Notes: generated from the sequence alone by a model not told the origin. A stretch of DNA of 64,000 nucleotides from Diplolepis rosae (GCA_030998225.1 JAPYXD010000704.1:5146001-5210000); one strand, 5' to 3'; shown: positions 10,362-24,651, counted from the first letter of the stretch. Numbers and translations are program-made.

Positions 10362-10590
10362 TCGCGATAAAAGCACTATAACTTTCTCCAAATTTAATTC
10401 GAAAGTGAGTTTGGAAATATTACGATGAAACAGTATGTTTCGCGTAACACTTTTTACATTCGGACTCGAGACAAATCGTGATAGAAGCACTATAATCTGA
10501 TTGTAATTCAATTCTAATTTAAGAAAACAAAAATTACGATGAAACAGTATGTTTCGCGTAACATTCTCCACATTCGACTCTAAAAAAATA
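10362..10590. repeat. Two-copy tandem duplication, unit about 115 bp
   Basis: Two adjacent imperfect units, about 10362-10475 and 10476-10590. They share GATA(A/G)AAGCACTATAA and the block ATTACGATGAAACAGTATG followed by TTTCGCGTAACA. The middle of each unit has diverged. No coding potential. Confidence 0.8.
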
Positions 10591-13500
10591 TTTATGGTAA
10601 ATTAGGCATGACATTTTTTAAATTCGAAATCTAAACAATTTGCGTAGGAGTCATGGACCAAGTTCACTCCTCAGATCCTTGTTTACAAGAAACTGTTTCA
10701 GAACTGAAGAAGACACGTGGTTTCACCAGACGTAAATTTCTTTCATGTCCACGAGTATTATATAATGGGTACACATATTATATAAATTATACCTGTTTGA
10801 AAGAATTATAAACCTACGTTTTGTAAAAGTCATATAGTTGATGCTTTACTGAAAATTATTATCTTTTTTCAGGTATAATTCCGTTTTTTTTTTAAATTTT
10901 TGACAAAGTTTTACAAAGTTTTGGAAAAATTACTGAATTTTATGTTACGAAATTTTTTTGCAGTAAACTGTAACACCTTTAAACATTCGATAATAACTAT
11001 AAAAGTTTATCAAAACGATTGTGGTTAATATGATACCCAATGAAAAAAAATTTCGTCAATATTTAAAAAAATAAATATACTTATGTTTATTATGGCATAG
11101 TTCAACATAAAATGAATTATTTAATTAAAATTCAGAACTTGGTTTAATATAATCGAAACATCTTTATTTTATATTTCCCATACTTAACATTCAAAAGTAG
11201 CGCATTGTTGATCCTTTTCCTTTCTGAACAACAATTTACGAAACCCACAAAAATACTGCCGGACTACTAAGTATATGATGAAGTAAATGAAGTTTAATAT
11301 CCAGAGATGAAATTTCCATTGGTATTCACAAAAGTAGATGGGTATTTTCTTAAATTTTGCACAACTCGAATATAGAACACAAACTGCGAATAAAACTTAT
11401 CAGTCTATTTTTGCTAAAATGAAAATACTAATTCTATTTTGATAACAAGATATCCTGTCATTTTAAATTATTTTACAGATTGCGAGAATTACAACCAAAT
11501 ATTAGTGCTCAATGTCTCATAAAACGTAAAGTGACATAATACGGTATTTACTGCTTCTCAAAAATAAATGAATGGAGTTTAATTAGCTAAAGTTTTGGTT
11601 ATACGTTCCACTTGAATTGAAAATTACCGTTTAGTGTAAACGAAGGAGAATATATACGGAGTAGCAATCTCGTTTCACCGCGTTTGCTTCGAAAGTGTGT
11701 ACGAAGCGTCTTTACGTTTTAGTTACCTTGTTTCACTGCTTGCACTACGTTACTCCCTTTTTTCCCTCTTCTATATATATCTCTTCCATCTTTAAGCTGC
11801 TATACCACGAATGATTCAAGCACCTTCTTCTTAATTTTTTGCTCCAAGGCAACACCAAAACATTCCAATGCCCTATTATTGAAACCCTTTGAACATAATT
11901 TACTTTCGATTGTTTCTGATTACGTATAAATACTTTTTACTAGTTTTTAAGTCGCACACTATCTTTATTTCTTTGTTTTATTCTATTATAAGAATAAAAT
12001 ATTATTCAAATAACAATATGCTTTGAAGGAGTAAACAAGTAATTAATATTCACTGGAAAGACATGAGAAATTTTCAAATTCTTACATTTGATCATTACAG
12101 ATTCAAAGTGGAAGGAAAGTTTTTCTGTCACTGTATAATATATCAATAAAAGATATGTACATAATATCAACAAATATTTCTTTAACTGAAAGATTTTATG
12201 GAAACGACCTCATTTCCTTTACGTCTTAAATTATACTAGACTTCATGTCGTTGAGGCTAGCGTCAACATTTGATTGTTATTGCGAAGAGAAAATGTTGCT
12301 TTCATGGGAAAAAAAAATGTTCACATGTAAACGTCTATCTAAAATCTAGATTGTTACATTTGTATATTTGATTAAAGACACAAAAAGAACTCAATGATTT
12401 GTTGCCTCGTCAGCTGGAAGTGAGCCAGAGGATAGTTATTGACCAGGTTCAGACTGTACATATATCCCATTTCCGTAATTTGCGGTCTAGGCATCAAAAA
12501 CACAGTGCTAAAAATATTCTCAAATTCTATAAAAACGTGAACCAAAGATCCAAGAAGGTCTGTCTGGTACTGAAAACCTATTTGAGTTATTATTTTTCAA
12601 ATAACCTTACGTACTGTCATTGCAATTACCGACGTCACGTAGTCCGGTTGATCCATGGCCTAAAGTAATAAAAAATACACTTCAGTAGAAACAAGCAAGA
12701 ATTTTTGTTTAAGAATGGAAACTTCTTTTAATATAACATTAAGAATAAGTAGGTCATCTGTTCTATATTTTTCACATTTTATTTATTAAACATCTTCAAA
12801 TAATATTATTCACAAAAATGATACCCATCTATATTAAATATAACACTGCAGTACTGGATTAGGCTCCTTATGTATTAGGTCTTTAAATCTACAGTGTCTG
12901 AAATATATCGTCTATATTGATTCACCTTTCGATCCAGCTACCTTTTTGTCAAAATAATCTTAATTTTCCGTTTACATAAAGCGGAAGGTATTCACTACGT
13001 AGTAAGATATTCACCATTATTGCAAAAATACAGTTAGTCGAAGACCAAGTGAACTTAGTCGAATAATCAATCCACTAGTGGCGGACTAGGCACTGAAGGA
13101 ACACAAAAATACAAAAATTGTGTTGATAGTTTAAAAAAATTATTTTGTTTGAATAATTAGAGCTATTAAAATCACAATTATTAAAGGATTCAAAATCGAA
13201 AGTATAAAAATGTTAGTTTTCTCAATTTAGCTACCTATTTATTTTTCCTATTGTAATAAAAGCTGATACACCATTAAATATAATTAAATCTAAATGAAAT
13301 TTGGAATGACAAATATACATCTTATAATTATAAGTATTTCTTAATATAATTATAAAAACTATACAGAATGTAAGTTCTATTAAATCCTAAACGAAAATTC
13401 ATCAAATAATCAGTGAAAACTGATCCAGCATTTGAAGATATGTAAAATATAAATTTAAATGGTATTTTAAAAATTTTAATTATCAAGGGGGTTGAATAAA

Positions 13501-16500
13501 GTACCAGTATTCTCACCCTGCCCAGTCCCCATTAAATCAAATTCACAGTGAAAGAACAATAAAAAATCTTATACTTATTTGAGCTAAATTAATTCTTTGT
13601 GAAAATCAAAAGTATTGTATCTTTTTCATACTGTCAAACGAACGGTTTCTTTAATTGAAACAAAATATTCGCACAAATAAGAAAATGGGGTTTCTCAACA
13701 AAATGGATTCCAAAAATAGTTTTCTTAGTGTACTATGATCTTTCCTTATTTGAATTACATTATCTCCTCTGTTACCATAATATTTACATTTCACTCATTT
13801 TGTTGTATTTTCAGCTTTCATACCTCCATTTATAGAATCAAAAAGGGTGAAAACTCATCAAGAAAAAGAAGCAATTATGTGATGCCCGTTAAAAGGTTGA
13901 ACATATTCTAGCACGTGTGAAAGTTATCTCAATGGAGTTACATGGTACGATCCCATGACAATCATGAACATTCAATTGAATTTGAGGTGAGAATTCAATT
14001 CGAAGCTCGTCAGGCCACACCGGACAAATGAAATTAAAATGCTGTAAAGTGCCATTTAGAGCGATAGAACTAAGCTTTGAGCCATACAACTTTTTTAGCT
14101 CTTCTAAATGCAGCGTAAAGCGTATCTGTTTTAGAGTTTTGGTAACCTAATATTAAACGATAAACAGAACGATAGATAATAGCTTCTGCTACAATTTTTT
14201 TACTTTTTAAAGAGTACAAATAATATTTCTAAGCTAAGGATTGCTTGATGATTGCACCAAAATGGGACCTTTATTTTGACCTAAGCTCTGTTCTTTCGTC
14301 ACTCCAGTTTTCTGGACATTCTGCTTTCTATCCTACAATTCTTAAAATACTTTCATTATTCAGCACCAAATTAAGTTACGCCTATTGCATTTTACCAACT
14401 ACGGCCTTTTTATGCAGAATGTGAAAAGTATAACCAAAAAAATCTCGTAAAATATAAGATGAAAACAATAAACATAGCAATTCATTTTTCACTGAATTTG
14501 TGAAGCCATGGATTTAAAAAAAAAGAATATCAGATTATCATTATAGGAAAAAAAGTTTTGATAGAAATAGAAACATTAATGAATTTTGAAGTAAGAAAAA
14601 TATAGATATTGAAGAGTCAATTGTTAAATCAAATGTTTTATGGAAGCAATTCAAAGTTGTTTCAACGTAACAAAGGAAGCAAACGACGCGTTTATATTCG
14701 ACACGACGTTTGCTTCTTTATTTAGAAAGGGGCAGTTCCGCTTTAAAGTCCACTGTGACTGGAATTCTTGACGAGTTTAGTATACGAAGTTGGAAGCTGG
14801 ACCGTTACATAAGAGCTACCCTTAAATTATTCGACATTTGCTTCATTCAACAAACTCATCTTACATTCAATGTTACGTTTACTCTGGCCACAATATGATA
14901 CAGAGACTATGTACAAAGTTGTAATGACGAACCAGCGCTGCTACTACCGGTTTCAAAGAAGACCAACAAATCTCTAAATTATACTTATACGGACTTTGAT
15001 AAGATTATAAATTATATAAAAGTTTAGAACTTTTGTTTGAAATTTCTTTGCCTGCAATGCACTTTTGCTCTGACGTTTATTAAGTTTGGAGGATAGGATT
15101 AACAGTAATTGACATTTTAGCTGTTAGTGTTTTACTAGTTCATAATCTATATATTGTTGAAAATTTCATTCATTTGAATACACCTCATTATGCAAAAAGT
15201 AAGTTAAAATTAAGATTTTTGTAAATAATGAAAAATTTACATATATGCATGAATCTTGAATGTTAAACATTTGTTTGTACTTTTTAAGATGAAAGGATAA
15301 TTTTAACATAAGTTACTGAAAAAATCTTCCACTACACATAATGGAAGTTTAATATAGAAATTTCGTCAAATAATAAAAGATTGGATAACAATTCTTGCCA
15401 AAAGAATTTGCTGATTTTTTTCACTTAAAAAAGTCATCAATTAGAACATTTATATTCAAATTTTTCTTCAGTAATGTTTTTGAAATGTTAGCAACAGTTA
15501 GCTTTACACTTACAAAAATAAAATGATATAATGATTGCATCTTCAAGTGAAATTTCTGTAAGTTTAAATAATTCCTAGCTCTATTATTTCATCCTGATAT
15601 AAACAAGCATGAAACAATTATATATATTCTTTGTTAAAGGATCTACTAATAATAACTATACTGTGGTTCATCCACGTTCATCTCTGGAGTCGTTTTCTTG
15701 GCGCTGATTATTCGGATTATCGTTCAGCTTTTTTCGTTTTCAATATGAATAAAAATAATGTTGAGATTCGCCAGGCTCAGCAAGATTAGCTTTCAAACCG
15801 GTAGTGGCATCGATAGTAAAATCGACGAAGCGAATTTTCTTTCACCAAGGCACAGGGAAAACATTTCGTTCTTCGCTTTCTACAAATCCCTTATCCAATA
15901 GCAAAGTCTCGGTCATAACTTAGCTCTCAGCGAAAATTCAGATTATGGGATGGAAACTTTGTTAGCTTAAAGTAAGACTCTTATAAAAATGTTCGATTAA
16001 TTCAAAAAAGCTATATGGGATTCAGAACATTTTTTTTGTCTTTCGTGAAAACTATTTTCACTGACCTGTCGAAATCTTTCCCATGTGTTGCTCCATGCCT
16101 CAGAATTAGGTGCATTATTCTGTTTACATTGAAGATATGTACAAAATTATCAGAGATACCAAAAGACAACTCGAGGAGAGAATCGGCCCCGCCGTTCCTG
16201 TCTGCATCGCTTCTGGTCGTTCACCTAAAGATAATTTTGTTATGATAAATTGTAATGTTCAGGAAAAATTAATATTTACTTAAAGAATTTAGTAATTCCT
16301 ACATTATAGTTTTGCAAGTTATTAGTCACTACAAACTTTAAATTAAGAAATTTATCAACAAAATAATTTGGAATCTTTTCAGAAAGGATTTTATGAAGGG
16401 AATTGTTTGAAGAAGTATCTTTGTGTCCAACCAAATGGAAACTCTTCAATGCGATACTGCTTTTATGAAAATTTAAAATAAATTAATAGATTTGAAATAA

Positions 16501-18161
16501 TGCATTGCAATCTGGAATCACGTCTAGAAAAAGTTGAAATTGGAACAAGAATCTCGTGTAGTTAAATTCTTAATACAATTTACGGTAAAGAAAAATAAAT
16601 AAGGTTAGTTTTTGTAAAAATGCTTTCTTATAAATGAAATTTCACTCCGGTTAATTTTTAATTTAAAACTCTTAGAAATTATTTGACTCCAAGTGTTTTT
16701 ATATACAAAACTTTCCCCACAGCTATGCACTTGAAAAATAAAAAATTAATTAAAAACGTTTCTATGTTGTTTTTCTAAAGAACTTTGAAGTATTCGAGTC
16801 TAGTGTTGAATGTGTACAAAATTATATTTTTTGCCTTCCTCGTTGAGTTCTGTCAATGTGGTCTAACGTAAGGTAAAATTAAAATTTATACTATTATACC
16901 TTATTATAAATTCCTGCTCTTGGAATATTCACATTCGCGATTATCCAGGTTTGAAGTGAAGCCACAATTATTTTATAATATTAGATCCTTAATTTACCTT
17001 TATTAGAATTTATTTTTATTAGAATCTTTGTGTAAAATTACATTGTTATGAAAATAATTAACTTACACGTAATTTTATCTCACTAAAGCAAATTACAAAA
17101 TCGAAACGCTTGCAGAAACTTATTAAATCTGTGGCGACATCGATATTCAATTCACGCTCCGTGAATTTAATTGGATGAAAACAAAGTTCGTTCCTTTTCC
17201 GACATTTACCTAAACAAATCCGAATTGTAAGTTCGGCACTAAAAATTGGGGAATCTACTTTTCTTTTATAATAGTTTCTTCTTCTACCATAAGAAACTTT
17301 ATACTTTATATTTTCCGATAAAACTTTGAGACGACGTGACACTTTGGGTAGCATTGAAGTCTTTTTCGTAAAGAATTTCCACAAGCCTGCATTTTCCGTT
17401 TGAGTGGACGAATCCCACCTCGTTTGCCAAATATGCTTGGCATACATATTTATAGAAAAGCTTTAAAAAGTGAATTGAAATGCAATTTCCTGCTTCGTTC
17501 GGGACATATCTATAACGACAAGCATGAAGATTTCACGTCGTAAATCTGTTGCAAGAAGTCACGTAACCAAACAACGGATTATCCAAATAAAGACAATTTT
17601 GGCGTCGCATCGTATTTGACGATGTCGCACTCTTATTTCTTAACGTTATCTACAAAAAAAACTTTTTACTTTTATCACGAAACAAAAACTTTTGTTTATA
17701 GCGTTCGGTTTCTTTGAATCTTGAAACGTTAATTTCACAATAAAAATAATTTTGTTGATTATTAACATATTCGGGCTTTATAGTAAAATTAAAAGCACAA
17801 AGGTAGGATTTGATTTCTTTTATTTAATGAATAATAGATAATTATAAAAGTTAGAGACACAAAAAGAAATAAACAATGACCTTCATAATTAAAATTTTAT
17901 CTTTCTGTATACTTGTGATTTTTATTCATGCATATACAAATTACTCAATAATCCGATATTTTTATTTTAAAAATTTGAAGCTTAAATATAAAAAATTGTA
18001 TATTACAGAAAGCTAAAGCTTTATACAGTTACAGGCAACTGAAAATTCTGTAGCAATTACGTAATTTCAAGTTAATGAGAAAATTCAGTCAGCCTTTAGT
18101 AAAGTTAAAAATTCTGTACATTTCAGAAAATTTGTAACAGTTCAACACTTAGAGACAATTA
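10591..18161. other. Long AT-rich stretch, no gene recognised
   Basis: About 7.5 kb with only short random reading frames. Small features: an imperfect inverted pair around 14672-14719 (GGAAGCAAACG against CGTTTGCTTC), and a 129-codon minus-strand frame at 17058-17447. The start of that frame (HIWQTRWDSST, then GLW) faintly recalls the W..RWDSS block at the C-terminus of R1-type LINE proteins, but I do not consider this established. If dpr continues leftwards, this stretch could be part of its last intron. Confidence 0.5.
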
Positions 18162-18353
18162 CCCAATGGGCACACGATATTAGAAACGTTTATGTAACAT
18201 TCTACAAACATTCTAGGAAAATCCCAATGTCCAATGTCCGAAAGACATTCCAAAAACGTTCTAAGAACATCTTTCGGACATTGGACATTGGGATGTTCCT
18301 AGAACGTTTGTAGAATGTTACATAAACGTTTCTAATATCGTGTGCCCATTGGG
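18162..18353. mobile_element. Palindromic MITE, 192 bp
   Basis: Near-perfect fold-back. The left arm (18162-about 18240) starts CCCAATGGGCACACGATATT and the right arm (about 18277-18353) is its reverse complement, ending GTGCCCATTGGG. The loop is about 36 nt. The terminal 9-mer is itself nearly palindromic, so the exact ends and the target duplication are ambiguous. No coding capacity. Confidence 0.88.
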
Positions 18354-18538
18354 CAGGCATTTTCATTTCGAATATAATTGACTGATCAGCTGGTTAGATA
18401 GAGGGAAGACAAAAGTACGAAATACATAGAACAATCTTTTATTTTAATAATATCTTTGTAGAAAATAATTCTCTAAGACAATTGTATTTGGAAATTGGTT
18501 TATATTTCTTAGAAGCTATTTAATTAAACAGAAAGATA

Positions 18539-20074
18539 CACTGAAAGAAATTTATTGTGAATACAGACAACTTTCTGGGTATATTAGCAAAAGAGTTTGG
18601 CTGACTCAGATACAGATAAACTGTATGGGTGTTTCATAAAAACAGTTATAGTTGAAGGGATATTACTGCACCAGTAATATATTTTCAATACACACATCCA
18701 AACTGATATGGCTGCAACAGATGAAACATGGTTATGGTTCCTTTAGCCAAACTCTGTTTTGGAAAATCAGCTCAACTTCAAACAGACGCTTGTCTGCTAG
18801 TGATGCGTAGTAGTTTCAGAGGTTAGAGACAAGTAAACTATTATATCAGTGGTTGATTTTAAGATTTTAAAACTGTATCAAATAACTAATTTCATAGATA
18901 TATACAAGTATATGAATTATTATTAAGTGTACAAGTTTGCTGTCTCCGTTTTTCGATAGATAGCTGCAGCGGTAATTGCTAGTCAAAATCGACAGATTAA
19001 AACTGTCGCACAGTAAGCGGCAAAATTCTACACCTTATATAAAATTTATAAAATTAATAAAAATAAATCAAATCGATGCCGGAAACACGTGTTTTGTTTG
19101 CATGATCAATGATACAATCAGAAAGACATTTATGAAAGTTTCCTGCGCTGATACCTAATTTAAAGACATGTCATTAGCTCAACTAATATTCGTTATTTTC
19201 TTATTCATACTTATTAACACACAAAATAATATAACTGAAGTAAGAAGATTTTCTTTCTAATTTGCATGAAATTCTCTAACAAACTCGGTTAGGTAGAAAC
19301 ATAATACCATTTCTTTCAGTCAAATAACAAATACTAGTTGAGCTAATGACATGTCTTTAAATTAGGTATCAGCTCAGGAAACTTTCATAAATGTCCTTCT
19401 GATTGTATTATCCATCGATTGTTATGCTGATTTAGCAAAATAAAATGGTTTGTTTCAAGAATGTATATTGGTGTGCGTTCAAACGTTCGGAGAGTGATCG
19501 TATGTGATCATGCAAACAAAACACGTGTTGCCGGCATCGGTTTAATTTATTTTTTTTAGATTCATAAATTTTATATAAGGTGTAGAACTTTGCCGCTTAC
19601 TGTGTGACAGTTTTAATCTGTCGATTTTGACTAGCAATTACCGCTGCAGCCATCTATCGAAAAACGGCGACAGCAAACTTGTACACTTAATAATAATTCA
19701 TATACTTGTATATATCTATGAAATTAGTTATTTGATACAGTTTTAAAATCTTAAAATCAACCACTGATATAATAGTTTACTTGTCTCTAACCTCTGAAAC
19801 TACTACGCATCACTAGCAGACAAGCGTCTGTTTGAAGTTGAGCTGATTTTCCAAAACAGAGTTTGGCTAAAGGAACCATAACCATGTTTCATCTGTTGCA
19901 GCCATATCAGTTTGGATGTGTGTATTGAAAATATATTACTGGTGCAGTAATATCCCTTCAACTATAACTGTTTTTATGAAACACCCATACAGTTTATCTG
20001 TATCTGAGTCAGCCAAACTCTTTTGCTAATATACCCAGAAAGTTGTCTGTATTCACAATAAATTTCTTTCAGTG
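18539..20074. mobile_element. 1.5-kb fold-back element with CACTG ends, TA target duplication
   Basis: The ends CACTGAAAGAAATTTATTG and its complement are flanked by TA at 18537-18538 and 20075-20076. The two arms are very long: 18539-about 19192 pairs with about 19323-20074. The right arm holds about 95 bp extra near 19414-19504 (or the left has lost it). Only about 130 bp of unpaired centre remains. Reading frames in it are short and unlike any transposase. Its ends match four other elements in this window (see findings), so I take it as a non-autonomous member of a CACTA-like family. Confidence 0.9.
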
Positions 20075-20076
20075 TA

Positions 20077-20701
20077 TGAGGACGGTCGGTGTTCGCACAA
20101 CTATGTTTATTTATTGAAAATGTTTTATTACATTTATAAATATTTAGAAACAGATAAGCCTTCTTTATCTTCTTATATTCAATTTCCCCAAGTTTCAAAT
20201 CGATATCTCATTTTGTGTGGAAATGCGACAGGCGACAAAAATTATCCATACTTAATTTCTTCGGAAAATTTTATCTCAGAATTTTTACCCAAATGAAGTA
20301 GATGAACCTAGCTTATTATTCTCTCTACCATTTCCCAACATTTTAGAATGGAATTTTCATTACAAGAAAAGTTATATGGACAAAAAAAGAAATTGATTAC
20401 TTGGTCACGTAGCCCACCTAGGACATGGCCTTAAAATCGATTTCATTTAATTGAACAGTTTCCTACAAATAAAAATCAATCTTCGACTACACTTACGTTG
20501 AAAAATAAGTTTTCATGGAAATATTTAAAAAATAATAGATGGTCTCATGTATTTAGTGCCTTTGTTGGGCCTCCAACTATTAGATTTACAACCCAATTCT
20601 CGGCCTCAAAATTCAATCAATGACAGCTCCTATTCAAAATGACATTTTTTCCTGCCCTAGAGTGGTTTTAAAGTCCTAGACCTCAGCTTTAGGATGTACT
20701 A
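20077..20701. other. Spacer between two mobile elements
   Basis: AT-rich, with only short reading frames and no match to a known family. I see no inverted or tandem repeat here. Confidence 0.5.
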
Positions 20702-20889
20702 TAATAAATGACACCCCTGCTGATGGAGCAAAATTTGCTAGGTGTACCACCGAAAAAATGTCCTTGTTCAAAATTTTTTGAAATTTGTAAAAAATATACT
20801 AGTTACACACTCATAATTCTGAAAATGATTTTGCATTAGCACCTACTGTCAATAAATTACAGGGGTGGTAAGTTTATACTTACCACCTA

Positions 20890-21650
20890 ATTATGCTAAT
20901 TTAGCTGAAGCTTGTGACGTCTCGTGTGACGAATTTTTTTTTCTTTTTTCTTCGTATGACCAACAAGACAGTCAAAAATTTGCAGAATAGTGATTTTCGA
21001 CTAAAAAAATGTTTTACTGTGAAAAATAAATTTTTAAAGTTTGACAAAAGCAAGCCATTTGTTGACAAACTGTTTGAATTTTCTCAAAAACTAAGAACGT
21101 GGCATAAAAGACGACTTTGGTTTTTGATTGCAGTCACATATTGTGTTAGATTAAAAAAAATATAATTTAAAATTTGAGTTTGCGGAGCGAAACCAAAATT
21201 AGGAAAGTTTGACCCGGGGAAGCCATTTTTTGACAAACTCGTTGAATTATCTCGAAAACTAAGAACGTGGCATAAAAAAGACTTTGATTTTTGATTGCAG
21301 TCACATTGTGCTACATTAAAAAATATATAAATTGAAATTTGAGTTTGCAGAGCGAAACCAAAATTAGGAAAGTTTTATTTTAATTTATATATTTTTTAAT
21401 TTAGCACAATGTGACTGCAATCCAAAACCAAAGTCTTTTTTTATGCCGCGTTCTTAGTTTTCGAGGTAATTCAAAGAGTTTGTCAACAAATGGCTTGCTT
21501 TTGTCAAACGTCAAAAATGTATTGTTCGCAGTAAAACGTGTTTTTTGGTCAAAAATCACTATTCTGCAAATTTTTGTCTGTCTTGTTGGTCATACGAAGA
21601 AAGAAGAAAAAAAAATTCGTCACACGAGACGTCACAAACTTCAGCTCAAT
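20890..21650. mobile_element. Fold-back element inside the left arm of the hAT-like complex
   Basis: The ends share GTGACGTCTCGTGTGACGAA (about 20918 onwards) and its complement (about 21618-21637), with pairing continuing inwards for about 250 bp. The interior holds a direct duplication of about 165 bp (units about 21038-21203 and 21204-21369, each with GAACGTGGCATAAAA, GATTGCAGTCACA and GCGAAACCAAAATTAGG). Comparison with the intact right arm of the hAT-like complex shows this block is an insertion. No coding capacity. Confidence 0.8.
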
Positions 21651-22195
21651 ACTATACCACCTTTTTTAAAAAAATTCTGACTTGCATTTTATTTTTTTAA
21701 TCATGTCTTGTGTACATTGTTTTTCATAGCTCCTTTTCCGTTATTTTCAATGGCTCTAACAATTTTGAAAAAAAAAAATTTGTTTCATATAAATTTTTTA
21801 GTTTCAATATGGTTTTTGCATTTTTTTTAAAAAAAGGACATTTAAAAAAAAATTTATCTTGCTTACTGTGAAGCTAGATTCTTCAGCTTTCAAAATATGT
21901 AAATTACATAATGGGATAAACATTTTGTTCTGATGTTTTTAGCGGTTTTAAGCGCGCGCGTCGTGTGCGCCGATGGCCCTTTCAAGTTTTTGATACGCTT
22001 AGTCGTATCATTATCACGCGCATTTGGAAAAAATATATTTTAAAACCTAATATGGTATAAAAGTATAGCAAAACTACTAATCTTTTAATACATTCACAGT
22101 TCTGTACATATCAGTATATTTCATTACAAAACAGCTTTTAAGATCACGAAAAAGTAATTCAACTTCGTGCAATATTTATTTATTTCAGTGTTTCA

Positions 22196-23270
22196 TATTC
22201 AAATTTCGTCAAAAACTACTTTATTGACTACTTATACCGTACTCCAATTTATTTTTACGTTAGTGTTTCCAGGTCACTAAAATAGAAATCTTCAGATTGT
22301 GCAGATTTTTCTTCATAAATCTTCAGACAATTCTGAAAAATGTCTTCAGATTTCTAAAAAAAATCTTCAAATTTTAAAAGCCAATTTTTTAATATTTAAC
22401 AAAGATATTATGAGCTACGGGTATTCAAATCCATAGTACATCTTATATTCTTATGAATTTAACCGCACAAAATACTAAACTAATGGAAAATGATTTTATA
22501 TAAGCGTGTACTTCGTGCGCAGCCGCAGGATACACATGAATATCGGCGGTAAAATTTAAATATTAGTAAATTAGTATACGTAATCTCAACATGTAATTAT
22601 ATTAGGGATAATGTTACAATTAAAAATATTAATATGTGTAAAATAGTTAATAGCTAAAGTAAGGATTTAATAAATTCAAAACTAGAATTAATTCTTTTAC
22701 ATACATTAGTATTTTCAATTAAAGAGTAACCACTATACAGATCTGTAGGTTGCATTATCCACTGCAGGGTCTTCCATCTATGAACTTTAGTTTACAAACT
22801 TATTTTTTTTTAAATTGTTTTTATAATTTTTTTTATCGCATTTCTATTTCAATAAAGCATAGAAGTTTTTGTTGTCATTTTTATTTTTTATAAAGAAAGG
22901 AACGCAAACTCGAAACTTTTGTAAGGCATCAATCCCTCTTAAGTCTTAAATGTATTTTTCCAATTTAGTGTTAAAGGAACACGAACGCAAAACTTATAAT
23001 ATAAAAATCAGTTTCTGAATGTCGCATTTATTATCACATTTTTTATACTACTTTATAACAATATTTAAGTTCCTTGAAACATCATAGATTTGTTACTTAA
23101 GTTATATTAGTACTGTATCCAGTTTCAATACCAAATTTTATTGTTGGTATTTAATCTTTTAATATTAAAATTTGAACGTTTTAATAGTTAAGAATATTGC
23201 ATAGTTTCTTTTTATACTTAGTCTTAGGTATAGTTACAAAATCACAGGTTAAGAATATCAGGCACATTAG
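22196..23270. other. Non-coding 3' part of the hAT-like complex
   Basis: Between the left inverted repeat and the end of the transposase (minus strand). AT-rich, with repeated CTTCAGA(T) strings around 22290-22370 that have counterparts near 29100-29160. No gene. Confidence 0.5.
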
Positions 23271-24439
23271 TTAGCAGGTACGTACATTCTCTTTAGATTC
23301 ATCTTCATACATACTGTTATTATGCTTTTGAACCATTTGCTTCGGTATAGCATATTCGTAGCTTGGTTTCTCCCTGAAAACTCTTTTCGTGTGCAATATG
23401 CCATTCAGGGAAGCAGTTTTTAAACGATTGCGAATTTTGGTTTTATTGAGATTAATTTGAGAAAAAAATCTTTCAACAGCTGCGCTACTGTGAGGAAGTG
23501 TCACGATTAATTTTATCAGATCATTCACTACTCCGTATTTTAAGTAACCATCCCCGTTTATAATTTTTGCTGTGCCGTTCCAAAAGACGATAAAATCATC
23601 TGAGTCTTGCCGATCAACATAATAATCGTTTCTTAACAAACGCCATTCTACAGCCAGAGGAGCAGCTGATGGAGGACGGTTTGCTTTGAAATAAGCTGGA
23701 TCGACAATATTCATTTGAGCTAGTAACTTTTGATACTCTGAGTTGAAAGGAAATCTTAAGTAAATTTCATTAGCTCCTTCTACATAAAAGTCTAAACATT
23801 TCAATTAAAATTGGCGCAATTCGTTTGGATCTACACCTTTCATTGTACGCAGTGAAATGGCTACAGTCGGGCCCAAATAAATATCTTCTAATTTAACGAA
23901 ATTATATGGATTCTTGTACTGAATACAATCTAAGCCTTGTCTATTCAAAACATCCCGTTTTATGTAGCAGTCGAGGACCGTTTTATATACTTGCGATATT
24001 TTTCAATATAAAACATGAATTTTAATTGTCTCTGATCGAAATTCTTTGTTTAAATCCATAAAGCACGGAAGCACATGGCTTAAGAAGTCGAGATAAAGTT
24101 TGTTTATTGGATTTATAAGTAAAAGATGAATAGTAGTTTAAGATGTATAGTTTAAGAGCAAGATACTGGTCCCTTACGCGTATTATAGCTGGTAGTACAG
24201 AAAGCGACCGAGTTTGATTCGGATAAAGCATTTCCTGCTGTTTAAGATCGAAAAGACCTGAAATGTTCTAAATTCACTAAGTCGTTTGAAACTACAGTGC
24301 ATATAGGAATAAACGAGTCTAACTAATAGTTCTGCGTCCGATGGTCTTTTTTTATTCAATTTAACTGAAACAGAAAGATGTTTGTCCATCATCACTGATG
24401 CACCATCTGGACCGAAACCCATACAATTAACTTTATAAG
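23271..24439 (-). pseudogene. hAT transposase, C-terminal two thirds
   Basis: Reads leftwards from the insertion point at 24439. First comes the block containing MGFGPDGASVMM (a second catalytic Asp region). After frameshifts follow QTRSLSVLPAIIRVRDQYLALKL (24022-24231 frame) and YKTVLDCYIKRDVLNRQ...NPYNFVKLEDIYLGP (about 24005-23870). The 177-codon frame 23804-23271 then carries the C-terminal dimerisation block LPHSSAAVERFFSQINLNK, including the conserved hAT Glu. An in-frame stop lies just upstream of 23804. The blocks and their order are those of animal hAT transposases; the gene is dead. Confidence 0.9.
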
Positions 24440-24623
24440 CACGGAGAAAAAAAAACTGTTGAATCAACAGATGTCATCTGCTGGAATAGGGACAGCAGAT
24501 TTTTTACATTCTCATCATGGATGAGAAGGTATTGGTTTTATGTGAAAAATGACTTTCGAAAATTTCATCAAATCATTTACGTTTTGAGACCCCCTGAGTC
24601 CGAAAAAAGGGATTTTACGAAAG

Positions 24624-24651
24624 TGTCTGTCTGTCTGTCTGTCTGTCTGTG
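24624..24651 (+). repeat. CTGT microsatellite
   Basis: Six to seven consecutive (CTGT) units. The same position in the 58.9-kb copy (about 59093-59105) keeps a shorter CTGT run, so this belongs to the repeat family rather than to a new slippage event. Confidence 0.9.

Noticed and set aside
17058..17447. 129-codon minus-strand frame as a host gene or R1-type LINE end
   Set aside because: Only one short block (RWDSST) resembles R1-type LINEs and the rest does not. Kept only as a remark in the spacer entry.
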